Both the position numbers and the translations under genes were made by a program. From the NCBI RefSeq assembly GCF_012396015.1, contig NZ_JAAXOQ010000007.1:114192-178191 (forward strand): a DNA stretch of 64,000 nt. The letters run 5' to 3'. The stretch's first letter is position 1, and each line of letters starts with the position of its first letter. This document shows, one piece after another, positions 8,619-16,267 of the stretch. Origin of the DNA: Tsukamurella spumae. Lineage in GTDB: Bacteria; Actinomycetota; Actinomycetes; Mycobacteriales; Mycobacteriaceae. The notes under the pieces were generated by a model that saw only the letters and a list, made by a program, of their open reading frames with translations, was not told the origin of the DNA and made no database searches.

Positions 8619-9967
8619 CCACCGACAAGTCCGTTCACGGCCGAGATCTCACCGGCGCGTCGGCGGACTGGTCGCGACCTGCGCACAGCATCCGCGCCCG
8701 CGACTACGCCGCTTGATTCGGTGCGGTGGATCGGTGGACATGCCCTGTGGGGGTTCGGGTTTCGACGGTGTGCCTCCCGGACGGGTCGTCAACGGTTGCG
8801 CTGCGCCAGCCGGGGGCTTCTTTGGCGTAGTTGCATGCTGCGCACAGGCCCTGCCCGTTGCTGTAGCTGGTGGGGCCGCCGGCGGCGTGTGGGGTGATGT
8901 GGTCGGTGTGCGCGATCGGCGCGTCGCAGTAGGGGGTGCGGCAGTACCTGTCCCGTATCCGGATGACCTCCGCCAGTCCGTCGGGGAAGAGGCGTTGGCG
9001 GGAGTCCATCGCGACCACGGCCCCCGTCTCGGGCGTGACGAAGAGTCGTTTGACCCAGGCGACGCCGGTGGCGGTGGCTTTGCCGATGAGGTTGCGGGCG
9101 ATCTCCGCGGGCAGGGGGCCGCCGCCGTCGAGGTGGGCGGTGCCGGGCCGGTCACCGAGGAGCACCGTGGCGGGGACGGTGAGGTGGACGGTGACGGGTT
9201 GCCCGTCGGCGGTGTCGCGGCCGGTCAGACGCGTGAACGCGGTGTCGGCCATGAGCTGCGGGCGGGTCCGCAGTTCCTGATCGTGCCCGACGTGGGTGTC
9301 GGCGTGGGTGCGCAGCACGGCGTAGGCGCCGACGGCCTGCGCCATCGGCAGCAGCAGCGACAGCCGGGCCATGCCCTCCGGCAGGGGCCGGAGGGTCACC
9401 GACCGGTCCTTCTCCGCCGCCGCATTCCGGTCCACGGTGGCCTGCGCATCGAGCCGGTAGGCGACCTGCTGCACCTTCCCCGCCAACTGCTTGAGCCCGA
9501 GCCCGGCCAACACAGCGGGGTCGGCGCACAGCTCCGTGTCGGCCTGCTGGCGGCGGGCGAGGTCCAAATGCGATAGCCCGGCCAGGAGGGTGGGGATCGC
9601 CTCCGGGGACAGGTCACCGTCGTAGAGGCGGGCGCGGGTGTGCGGCATGTACTTCTCCAACTGCACCGCGCGGGCGAGGAACCGGGCGGCGGTGTTCGGG
9701 GAGATGTGCAGGGCGAGCGCGACCTCGGCGGCGACGCCCTGCTGCCACCGGTCCTGCGGCACCCCCGCCGCGGCGCGTTCGCAGACCCGTTGCCGGAGCA
9801 GGTCCGCCGCGAGTGCGTACTGCTCGACCGCCAATCGGCAGCGTCGGAGTTCACTCGAACGTAACCGGTCCACCACATCCACACCCACCGCCCCATCAGG
9901 AGGCGGGTCATCCTCTACCGCAAGCTTTTCGTCCATACCAGGACGCTACCCGGACCCACCGACAAGT
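8619..9967. mobile_element. Candidate 13E12-type repeat unit with 12-bp direct repeats
   Basis: The 12-mer CCACCGACAAGT occurs at 8619-8630 and again, same orientation, at 9956-9967, bracketing one DUF222/HNH gene. The enclosed unit is 1.35 kb, close to what I recall for the REP13E12 repeats of M. tuberculosis, which carry the same protein family. The repeats could be target duplications or recombination sites. No transposase or inverted terminal repeats are visible, so mobility is an inference. Confidence 0.4.
8704..9936 (-). CDS. DUF222/HNH endonuclease-domain protein (13E12 repeat family)
   Basis: A 410-residue protein with an all-helical DUF222 N-terminal domain (roughly residues 20-300, with segments such as GVAAEVALALHISPNTAARFLA and ALLAGLSHLDLARRQQAD-like helices) and a C-terminal HNH nuclease fold. 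The nuclease part has CRTPYCDAPIAHTDHITPHAAGG followed by CAACNYAKEAPGW, giving two CxxC zinc pairs and the paired Asp-His catalytic motif. This family occurs in many copies in mycobacteria and relatives; its biological role is not established. It stands alone between the interrupted flavodoxin gene and thyA and is flanked by 12-bp direct repeats. Confidence 0.88.
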   Translation of the reverse strand: MDEKLAVEDDPPPDGAVGVDVVDRLRSSELRRCRLAVEQYALAADLLRQRVCERAAAGVPQDRWQQGVAAEVALALHISPNTAARFLARAVQLEKYMPHTRARLYDGDLSPEAIPTLLAGLSHLDLARRQQADTELCADPAVLAGLGLKQLAGKVQQVAYRLDAQATVDRNAAAEKDRSVTLRPLPEGMARLSLLLPMAQAVGAYAVLRTHADTHVGHDQELRTRPQLMADTAFTRLTGRDTADGQPVTVHLTVPATVLLGDRPGTAHLDGGGPLPAEIARNLIGKATATGVAWVKRLFVTPETGAVVAMDSRQRLFPDGLAEVIRIRDRYCRTPYCDAPIAHTDHITPHAAGGPTSYSNGQGLCAACNYAKEAPGWRSATVDDPSGRHTVETRTPTGHVHRSTAPNQAA

Positions 9968-10010
9968 TTTCGATGTCGATTCCCACATCGAATGTACGAG
10001 CCAGCGGTTG

Positions 10011-10253
10011 TCACACCGGCATGAGCTGTGCAGCGACGGTGGCACCGAGATTCCAGCACGCCTCGAGATCGGTCTTCGCCGGCTTACCCGACACCACCAC
10101 GTGCGGCGTCGCCTTCTCCCAACCGAGTCCGGCGGTGATGGAGTCGACGGCGCGCACGGCACCCTCGCCACCCTCGTTCGCATGCAGGTACAGCCCGAAG
10201 GGCCGGCCGCGGGTGGCATCGAGGCACGGGTAGTAGACCGTGTCGAAGGCGTG
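10011..10253 (-). pseudogene. 3' half of the host flavodoxin-family gene, cut off by the element
   Basis: Read leftward from the attL core, the frame gives H-AFDTVYYPCLDATRGRPFG and continues to ACWNLGATVAAQLMPV and a TGA at 10011. This lines up residue for residue with the C-terminal half of the intact homologue at 23774-24253. The in-frame codon just inside the element is TAA, so the fragment has no start of its own. Together with 24240-24506 it would rebuild a flavodoxin-like protein of about 150 residues. It is presumably no longer translated. Confidence 0.85.
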
Positions 10254-10275
10254 TTATTTCGGCGTAAACTCCCCT
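10231..10275. other. attL of the integrative element
   Basis: Host sequence up to GAAGGCGTG (GTG at 10251-10253) joins the element sequence TTATTTCGGCGTAAACTCCCC. The GTG recurs at the other border. The CCCCT at 10271-10275 is one arm of the reconstructed attP palindrome. The serine integrase start codon lies 25 bases inside the element, the usual arrangement. Confidence 0.75.
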
Positions 10276-10278
10276 ACT

Positions 10279-11709
10279 ATGAGCACCTCAGCCTCCGCCC
10301 CTGGTCGGGCGGTCATCTACGCCCGCGTCTCGTCGGATCGCGCCGGTGGGCGCTCGGTCGAGGAGCAGGTCTCCGAGTGCCGGACCGAGTGCGAGCGGCA
10401 CGCCTGGCCGGTCGCGGACGTGCTCGTGGACAACGACGTATCCGCCAGCCGGTACGCCACCAAGGACCGGCCCGAGTACGCCCGGCTCCAGGCGCTGCTC
10501 CAGCCCGGCGACGTGCTCGTGATGTGGGAGGCGAGCCGCGCGCAACGCGACCTCAAGCGGTACGTGGAACTGCGCGATCTGTGCGCCCGTCGCGGAGTGC
10601 GGTGGTCGTACTCCGGACGCCTCTACGACCTCAGCGACGGCGACGACCGCTTCTCCACCGGTCTGGACGCCTTGCTGGCCGAGAAGGAGGCCGAACAGAC
10701 CCGCACCCGCATCCTCCGCGCACACCGCGCCAACCTGGCTGACGGCAAGCCGCACGGTCGCGTGCCGTACGGGTACCGCATCATCCGTGACCCCGAGACC
10801 GGCAAGCCCGTACGACGCGAGCCGCACCCCGGCCAGGCCCCGCTCATCGCGGAGGCGGCCCGGCGCGTTCTCGCGGGCCAGTCGTTCGCCTCGGTCGTCC
10901 GATGGATCGCGGAGCAGGACAACTCGTTGCGCTGGGACGCGGCCAAGCTGCGCCGCCTGCTCATCAACCCCACGCTGGCGGGGTTCCGCGTGCACACCGA
11001 GGTCAAGGACGGCGTGCGGGGGCCGCGCATGATCCACGGCCGGGGCACGTGGGAGCCGATCCTCACTGAGGACCAGCACAACGACCTGGTGGCGCTGTTC
11101 GCCGCCCGGCAGAGCGGCCCGCGCGGGGTGCCGGTCAAGTACCTGGTGTCCGGCATCGCTGAGTGCGGGGTCTGCGGCGAGAAGGTGTGGCGGGGCCGAG
11201 GCGGCACCAAGAAGGACGGCAGCCGCTACGAGGTCTACACGTGCAGGCCCGGCCGTCACGCCGCCCGGCGTCTGGACCTGGTGGACGAGGCCGTGCACGA
11301 GGTGGTCGAACAGATTCTGACCTCCCCCGCCGTCCTGGCCGCACTGGCCGAGACGCCCGAGGCCGACACCACCGCCCCTGCCCGGCTGGCCGAGCTACGC
11401 GCGAGGCTCGACGCGGTGGAGACCGAGATCATCGAGGGGCGGATGCCCGCGTCCACCGGAGCGCGTGCGGCGACCCGGCTGGAGGCGTTGATCGCGGAGG
11501 CCGAGGCGGCGGCAGCTCCGGTGTTCACGGACCCGGCCGTGCGCAGCCTCGCCACCGCCGCCGACCCCGTTGCAGAGTGGCGCGGTATGCCGCTGGCGGA
11601 CCAGCGCGAGTTCATCAAGGCGACCCTGCATATCCGCATCGAGCGGATCGGGCGCGGCCGGTGGCACGACAAGCGCGCCGGAATCACCATCGAGCCCCAG
11701 CGTCGGTGA
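10279..11709 (+). CDS. int: Large serine recombinase (integrase)
   Basis: Catalyses attP x attB recombination that inserts the element. The 476-residue protein has an N-terminal resolvase domain with AVIYARVSSDRAG (nucleophile Ser near residue 18) and the EKEAEQTRTRILRAHR helix, a recombinase domain starting GRVPYGYRIIRD, then a zinc ribbon with CGVCGEKVW and a downstream YTC, and a coiled-coil-like Glu/Ala/Arg-rich C-terminus (AELRARLDAVETEIIEG). This is the full-length layout of phage-type serine integrases, and the gene looks intact. It is the first gene at the left border, reading inward, and ends in a hairpin. The ATG at 10279 is preferred over a further upstream start that would cross the attachment site. 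Confidence 0.95.
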   Translation: MSTSASAPGRAVIYARVSSDRAGGRSVEEQVSECRTECERHAWPVADVLVDNDVSASRYATKDRPEYARLQALLQPGDVLVMWEASRAQRDLKRYVELRDLCARRGVRWSYSGRLYDLSDGDDRFSTGLDALLAEKEAEQTRTRILRAHRANLADGKPHGRVPYGYRIIRDPETGKPVRREPHPGQAPLIAEAARRVLAGQSFASVVRWIAEQDNSLRWDAAKLRRLLINPTLAGFRVHTEVKDGVRGPRMIHGRGTWEPILTEDQHNDLVALFAARQSGPRGVPVKYLVSGIAECGVCGEKVWRGRGGTKKDGSRYEVYTCRPGRHAARRLDLVDEAVHEVVEQILTSPAVLAALAETPEADTTAPARLAELRARLDAVETEIIEGRMPASTGARAATRLEALIAEAEAAAAPVFTDPAVRSLATAADPVAEWRGMPLADQREFIKATLHIRIERIGRGRWHDKRAGITIEPQRR

Positions 11710-11741
11710 GCGCGGCGGCCAGCTCGCACGCACCGCACCGA

Positions 11742-11777
11742 ACGGCCCCCTCTCCCAGTTCGTGGCGAGGGGGCCGT
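11742..11777 (+). terminator. Hairpin downstream of the integrase gene
   Basis: ACGGCCCCCTC and GAGGGGGCCGT form an 11-bp GC-rich stem, 33 bases after the int stop and between the convergent ends of int and the ATPase gene. It can work in both directions; there is no strong U-run. Confidence 0.55.
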
Positions 11778-11848
11778 GTGTTGTCGGCGAAGCGGGCCAC
11801 CCAGGCGCGGGGTGAACCTCCTCGCCGTCCGCGCTGGCGGCGAGGAGA

Positions 11849-13456
11849 TCAGGCGTTGTACGGATCGGCAGGGTGCAGCTCGCTCTTGTGCTCGGTTCCC
11901 AGGTTCTTGATGGTCGGCGGGGTGGCCTGTAGCTGCCGCGCGATGGAGTCACGAATCGCCTTGCTGCCGATGCCGCCACGCTGGTCCTTCTCCAGTTCCT
12001 GGAAGAACCTGACCGACATGCCGGGGTTCTCGCGCACGAGCTTCTGCACCTTGAGGTCGATGTCGCGCTGCTTGTCATCGCGGGCGCGGGCCTTTCGCAC
12101 CAACCTGGACTCGTCCACGCGGAGTTGGTGATCGTCGTACGACAGCAGTAGAGGCTCGATGCTCACCCCGCCGCGCCCGAAGGCCCAGAACTCACGCGGG
12201 TCCGTCAGCGAACCGGTCAGCCGCAGGTAGGACAGCACCGCCATTGAACCCTCGATGGAGCCGTGGCCGCGAGCACCCTTGGTCGGGTCTTTGCCCAGGT
12301 GATGCACGAGAACCCAGCCGACCGCGCCGCAGTCGGTGACGAGCTGCTCGAAGCCCGTGATGACCCGGCCCACTGCATCGTCGTTCTCCCCGATGCTGAG
12401 CGCACCGAGCACCTTGTACAAGCAGTCGATGATGATGAACGACCCCGGCGTGATCCGCTCGCGCCAGCGCGCCCGCACAGCCTCGGTACGCACGTCGGCC
12501 AGCGCAGGAGTACCGAGCAGGTCGAACACGTCGAATCTCGCAGCCTCATCCGGCGCGAGCACCCCGTTCGTGACGTACTCCTCGTGCAGCAGGTCCACGC
12601 CCATCTCGGTGTCCAGAAGCACCACGCGAGCGTCCTCGGGCAGCTCGGTGTCGAACTGGCCGAGGAACTTGTCGCCGCTGATCAGCGCGCGGACCAGCTC
12701 CATGACGGCGGTGGACTTGCCCGCCTTCTTCTCGGCGAACAGACCGAGCCCCAGTCCGTACGGCAGCAGATCGTGAACGATCTGGCGGGGTGTCTGACGG
12801 ACGTACTCGGCAAGGTTGATCGGCTCGGGGATGGCCAGCGAGCACGCCGCGCGGGCAGCCTTGGCCTCGCTCCCCCGCTCGCTGGCCACGAGCCGGGCCT
12901 CGGCGTCCCAGGTCTCCACCAGCTCGACCGAGCGAGCCGTCGCCGCCTTCGTGGCCCGTGGCAAGGTCCTGATCTGGTCGGCGGTCAGGCCCGCCTCGAT
13001 CAACTGGCCGGGGGTCAGCGTGGTCGGGCGCTCGCTGCCCCGCCTGGCCCCTCGCGCAACGGTGTTGAGTTCCCGGGCCACTGCCTCCCACGCCTCGCCG
13101 TGCCGCTCGTGCTCGACCAGATCGACCAGCGCGACTCGGTAAGCGGGGTGCACTCCGCCGAGCGCGGCGCGGACGGTGTGCAGGTCGGCCCCCGCCCGCT
13201 GCGGCGGATTCCACACGCGCCCACGTCCGCGACACCACGCGACCACCTCACCGTTGGTAGGCGGAGCCGGGAAGTCCATCCCGGCACGCCGCAGGTCCGC
13301 GACCCGCACGGCGGCCAGCGCGCCGAGAGCCTCGGCCGCACGGTTGTCGAACAGCCCCAGCTCGGAGTCGTACTGGTCGCGCACGAACGCACCGGGAACA
13401 AACTCGGCGGGCTCGCTGGCTCCATCGGCCGTGGTGGAGCTGGTATTCTGAGACAC
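11849..13456 (-). CDS. RepA/DnaB-like AAA ATPase, probable replication helicase of the element
   Basis: A 535-residue protein whose middle matches hexameric RecA-fold helicases of the RepA/AAA_25 type: Walker A FAEKKAGKST, a VVLLDTEMG segment, Walker B FIIIDCLYK, and a GWVLVHHLGKDPTKGARGHG motif with the family's HH..K pattern. The N-terminal third may bind DNA or a partner. The start is the GTG at 13456, because AAGGA lies six bases upstream; the longer open frame lacks such a site. The gene follows the Xis-like and small genes on the same strand, and the iteron-like array lies upstream of that operon, consistent with plasmid-style replication after excision. Confidence 0.75.
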   Translation of the reverse strand: MSQNTSSTTADGASEPAEFVPGAFVRDQYDSELGLFDNRAAEALGALAAVRVADLRRAGMDFPAPPTNGEVVAWCRGRGRVWNPPQRAGADLHTVRAALGGVHPAYRVALVDLVEHERHGEAWEAVARELNTVARGARRGSERPTTLTPGQLIEAGLTADQIRTLPRATKAATARSVELVETWDAEARLVASERGSEAKAARAACSLAIPEPINLAEYVRQTPRQIVHDLLPYGLGLGLFAEKKAGKSTAVMELVRALISGDKFLGQFDTELPEDARVVLLDTEMGVDLLHEEYVTNGVLAPDEAARFDVFDLLGTPALADVRTEAVRARWRERITPGSFIIIDCLYKVLGALSIGENDDAVGRVITGFEQLVTDCGAVGWVLVHHLGKDPTKGARGHGSIEGSMAVLSYLRLTGSLTDPREFWAFGRGGVSIEPLLLSYDDHQLRVDESRLVRKARARDDKQRDIDLKVQKLVRENPGMSVRFFQELEKDQRGGIGSKAIRDSIARQLQATPPTIKNLGTEHKSELHPADPYNA

Positions 13457-13509
13457 GATCATTCCTTCGTCGTGGAGGCGAGTGGTCGCGGATGCTGGAA
13501 ACTCCGAAG

Positions 13510-13540
13510 CAAGGCCCCGTTCCCCGAGAACGGGGCCTTG
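13510..13540. terminator. Perfect 13-bp hairpin upstream of the ATPase gene
   Basis: CAAGGCCCCGTTC and GAACGGGGCCTTG pair perfectly around a five-base loop, followed by TTGTTGC on the plus strand. It lies in the gap between the 63-residue gene and the ATPase gene, so it may attenuate ATPase expression from the upstream genes. Confidence 0.55.
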
Positions 13541-13642
13541 TTGCATGTCGGGGTAGGTGTTCCGGCTCCGCACGACCGACGCCATACGGGCGATCTACGG
13601 TGCGCGGCACGTGATGGGCGAGCGTGGGCCGGGGCCGATGCC

Positions 13643-13834
13643 TCAGCCGCCCACCGCGCCAGCCCGGCGCGTGAGGCTGCGGAACAGTTCTCCGGCCCGG
13701 CGCAGCTCGTCGTCGGTGAACGCCGACATGGTGGCCGCCAGCCACTCCCGCGAGCCGGTCTCCCCCGCTCGCACTGCGGAACCGGCCCGGTCGCTGGCAG
13801 GGAGCGGGGTGGACCCCGCCACGGGCGCGCTCAC
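13643..13834 (-). CDS. Small protein coupled to the Xis-like gene
   Basis: A 63-residue Ala/Arg-rich protein with a helical C-terminal half (EWLAATMSAFTDDELRRAGELF). Its GTG overlaps the stop of the Xis-like gene by four bases (GTGA), which is the main reason to accept it as real. I recognise no family. It is encoded between two probable DNA-transaction proteins and could be an accessory to either. Confidence 0.5.
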   Translation of the reverse strand: MSAPVAGSTPLPASDRAGSAVRAGETGSREWLAATMSAFTDDELRRAGELFRSLTRRAGAVGG

Positions 13835-14085
13835 TGTCGCGGCCCGGTGAACGCCTCGGGCACGGTCTCGGGGTCGTACCGGCGCATGAGGCCGTCGATG
13901 TCCTCCGGCCGGAACCGGATCGGCGCGCGGGAGCTGGGACCGGCGCGGAATGCGCGCAGGGAGCCGTCGGCCACGCGGTTCATGAAGAAGTCGCGGCTGA
14001 GCTTGGTGCGAGCGGTGACCTCGGCCATCGTCTCGTAGACGGGTAGCGCGGACTTCGCCGCTTCGGTGGGGGCAGTAGAACTCAC
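13831..14085 (-). CDS. Excisionase-like helix-turn-helix protein (minus strand)
   Basis: An 84-residue protein with a MerR/Xis-type winged helix: YETMAEVTARTKLSRDFFMNRVADGSLRAFRAG, then RFRPEDIDGLMRRY, the usual helix-turn-helix, wing and final helix order of HTH_17 proteins. The GTG start at 14085 has a GAGAGCG purine stretch about eight bases upstream. It heads the small-protein/ATPase operon. It may be the recombination directionality factor for the serine integrase, or a regulator of replication genes; a second protein of this type at 17037-17258 competes for the same role. Confidence 0.65.
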   Translation of the reverse strand: MSSTAPTEAAKSALPVYETMAEVTARTKLSRDFFMNRVADGSLRAFRAGPSSRAPIRFRPEDIDGLMRRYDPETVPEAFTGPRQ

Positions 14086-14295
14086 GATGAATCGCTCTCG
14101 CTGGAAACGAGTTCCTCGAAGCGGGCGCGGGGCTGCTACGTGGGCGGAAGCGGTGGCGTGAAGAGGTCGGGAACCGGGGCGCGTGGTGCGGACCCCTATG
14201 CCGGGCGGAGCCGGCGACCTACTGAATACCGTACAGGACCCATCCGCTCTCGTTCAAGCACCGGCGCGCCGAATACCGTTGCGGGACATACATTC

Positions 14296-14309
14296 CCTAC
14301 CAGAGTCGG
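14296..14309. repeat. CCTACCAGAGTCGG direct repeat, left copy
   Basis: An exact 14-bp copy of the block at 14905-14918. The two copies lie on the two sides of the iteron-like array, the right one 10 bp before the first ATG of the HTH operon. A regulator binding at both promoters is one explanation. Confidence 0.5.
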
Positions 14310-14400
14310 TGTTGTACTACCCCACGCTCGGCCGCCGTCCACACCGGCGGAACCTCCAGGAGTTCGAGCCTGTGGAGACGGTCTACGTCCTGCTGCGGCC

Positions 14401-14716
14401 GTGCGTCAGAGTGTGTCAAACACGCCTGCCGCGCCACCCCCTCAGAGGCGCAGTGCGGCAAGCATCGCTGCCGCACTGGCGCGCTCCCCAGGAAATGCCG
14501 CTCTACCTGCGCCAACACCCTTTTCGCATCGCTCCTTCCCGGATTCAACGCGGCAGTGCGTCAGAGTGCGGCAAAAATCACCTTGCCGCACTAAACCACC
14601 AGGTAGAGACCTGTTTCTCGGGAAAGTGCGTCACGAGTGCGGCAAGTATCGGAAGTGAGTGCAGCAAGTGCGTCCGGTGTCTATAGGACACCGCGCTTGC
14701 CGCACACGTGCCGCAC
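14401..14716. repeat. Iteron-like array of 10-bp repeats
   Basis: About ten copies of a GTGCGkCArr motif in both orientations: 14401-14410, 14453-14462, 14469-14476 (inverted), 14556-14565, 14566-14575, 14582-14591 (inverted), 14626-14635, 14637-14646, 14659-14668, 14696-14705 and 14708-14716 (inverted). Two subtypes alternate, GTGCGTCAGA and GTGCGGCAAG, often side by side. 14453-14460 with 14469-14476 forms a perfect 8-bp inverted repeat. The copies are too short and irregular for CRISPR. They fit binding sites for a replication initiator, with the ATPase operon as neighbour. Confidence 0.65.
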
Positions 14717-14904
14717 CGGTCACAGAGCCCCCATCGGTGGGTGGTGACGAAGAACAGCGACGGCGGCCAGGAGGTGGTCGTGATCTACCCCGCTCGGAGT
14801 CCGTAATCCGCGCCGTGGCACGCGGCACTGACCCGAGTTGGCATGGCGGGGTCAGTGGTGGAGGCGGGGTCAGCGTGCGTGGCGGAATCCCGTGCAACAC
14901 AACG

Positions 14905-14918
14905 CCTACCAGAGTCGG
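14905..14918. repeat. CCTACCAGAGTCGG direct repeat, right copy
   Basis: Exact partner of 14296-14309, immediately upstream of the HTH gene's possible starts. Likely an operator or other protein-binding site. Confidence 0.5.
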
Positions 14919-14940
14919 CGATGTGGAAATGTACACGTGC

Positions 14941-15399
14941 ATGAGGCAAGCTTGCGGCATGGCTCCCGTTATGCCGACCCGACTTTCCCGTGAACGCGCG
15001 GAGAAGGCACACGTCCTGCGCGCCTGCGGCCTGAGCTGGAACGAGATCGCACGCAAGCTCGACTACAAATCTCACGGCGCAGTTCAACGCGCAGTTGAGC
15101 GACACCGGGCGCGAAACCCGGTTCCCGACGCCGAGGAAACCCTGACCAACATCTTGGCGCTGCGGGCGCGGCGAACCCACAACGGTGAAACTCTGCTCGC
15201 GCGGGCGGCCGCGTCGGGCGACCTGGCGGGGTGGGCGAGCTTGCACCGGACGCTGACCACGCAGGATGTCGACACCTTGAGGCTCTACGGATTGCACAGT
15301 CCCGAACGTCACCAACACCTCGTCGCGGTCACGACGAGCGACGTGCTCGACCGGTTGCAGGACGAACTCAGCAACGTCATCGAAGGGACCGTCGAATGA
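14941..15399 (+). CDS. Helix-turn-helix protein, first gene of the plus-strand operon
   Basis: A protein of about 150 residues whose core, SRERAEKAHVLRACGLSWNEIARKLDYKSHGAVQRAVERHR, is a homeodomain-like HTH. The rest is helical with no known motif. Similar HTH-plus-helical layouts occur in phage small terminase subunits and in regulators, and I cannot tell them apart here. If it is a TerS-like protein it could redirect packaging in a satellite. Starts at 14929, 14941, 14959 and 14971 are all possible and none has a strong Shine-Dalgarno; 14941 is a compromise. The stop overlaps the next start by four bases (ATGA). Confidence 0.6.
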   Translation: MRQACGMAPVMPTRLSRERAEKAHVLRACGLSWNEIARKLDYKSHGAVQRAVERHRARNPVPDAEETLTNILALRARRTHNGETLLARAAASGDLAGWASLHRTLTTQDVDTLRLYGLHSPERHQHLVAVTTSDVLDRLQDELSNVIEGTVE

Positions 15400-16082
15400 G
15401 CACGACGACCGAACAGCGAAAGACAGTCATGCAGCAGGCCGTCCGGCTCGCGCGATTGATAGCCGAACGCGACCTGGAGCAGCAGGTATTGGACACGGTT
15501 GCGGCGGGGTTGGAGTCGAACATCGCCGTCGCGGAGGGTACCCAGACACCCGAACAGATCGAGACCGACCTCTCGACAGAGCTGACGGCACTGTTCGGCT
15601 CGACCGGTGCCGACCGGCCCGGGTGGCTTCGCCGGATGCACGCCGAGGTGGCCCGACGCCATCTCGAAACCCTCGACCTGCGAGGGCAAATCGAACTGCT
15701 CGACAAGATTCAGTGGAGCAATATCGGCACACCGACCACCTACGCGCCCGCACGGGCGCTCAGCGCGCCGCTGCTGGACGATCCCGATGCGGGGGCTACC
15801 CACGGACCCCTGACCGGCACCGACGCGCCAGACGGCGACTCGGCCGCCTTCGACGGCGGCGTCGAGGTGATCGAGGCCGAGCTGGTCGAGGCAGTCGAGC
15901 CCAGCCCCGAGGTCGTAGGTCAGATCACACCGTCGGTGACGCGGTACCGGATGCCCGAGGGGCATTCTTACGTCGATGGGCGCGGGGCGGGGTTCATGGG
16001 CACCCTGGGGCGACCGCGTGGCAGCGGCACCATCGAGATCGTCAGCAGCTCGGAGCATTTGACCGACCAGCGCGGGCGCTGA
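15396..16082 (+). CDS. Uncharacterised element protein
   Basis: A 228-residue acidic protein. Residues 1-70 look helical or coiled (QAVRLARLIAERDLEQQVLDTVAAG) and residues 75-115 are helical again (GWLRRMHAEVARRHLETLDLRGQIELL). The C-terminal half is low-complexity, Asp/Glu/Ala-rich (for example GGVEVIEAELVEAVEPSPEVVG). No family recognised. It starts in a four-base overlap with the HTH gene, so the two probably act together. Confidence 0.6.
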   Translation: MSTTTEQRKTVMQQAVRLARLIAERDLEQQVLDTVAAGLESNIAVAEGTQTPEQIETDLSTELTALFGSTGADRPGWLRRMHAEVARRHLETLDLRGQIELLDKIQWSNIGTPTTYAPARALSAPLLDDPDAGATHGPLTGTDAPDGDSAAFDGGVEVIEAELVEAVEPSPEVVGQITPSVTRYRMPEGHSYVDGRGAGFMGTLGRPRGSGTIEIVSSSEHLTDQRGR

Positions 16083-16207
16083 GGTCGTAGAGCGTTACCC
16101 TGGGCACCACCGCGCCATGATGGCCGCCTGTCACCCTGTCTCAGAACTTTAGTTTTGGGATGCCCGAGCGCACGACCTGGACCGCGAGCATCTCACCAGC
16201 TCACCAG

Positions 16208-16255
16208 TCCCGAAAGTTGTCTTGTATCGAAATGGCGTGCGGGAGACTTTCGGGA
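16208..16255. promoter_or_regulatory. 10-bp inverted repeat upstream of the resolvase: candidate res/operator site
   Basis: TCCCGAAAGT at 16208-16217 and ACTTTCGGGA at 16246-16255 are perfect inverted copies separated by 28 bp, ending 12 bp before the resolvase ATG. Small serine recombinases commonly bind such arms in their own promoter region, where the site serves both recombination and autoregulation. Confidence 0.6.
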
Positions 16256-16267
16256 TAGTATTCGGCC

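Larger units (their letters stand above)
14086..14928. other. 843-bp gene-free region: probable replication origin and divergent promoters
   Basis: This stretch separates the minus-strand Xis-like/ATPase operon from the plus-strand HTH operon. Open frames here lack a start context or a protein-like sequence. It holds the array of GTGCGGCAAG-like 10-mers at 14401-14716, a repeated CCTACCAGAGTCGG block near each end, and A/T-richer patches than its surroundings (for example 14561-14620). Together these look like an origin and control region, not coding DNA. Confidence 0.55.

Noticed and set aside
14140..14686. Open frames of 167-172 codons inside the iteron-like region
   Set aside because: They lack start signals and their sequence is set by the repeats; the region behaves as non-coding control DNA.
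14401..14716. CRISPR array
   Set aside because: Repeats are only about 10 bp, occur in both orientations and are unevenly spaced, and no cas gene is present.
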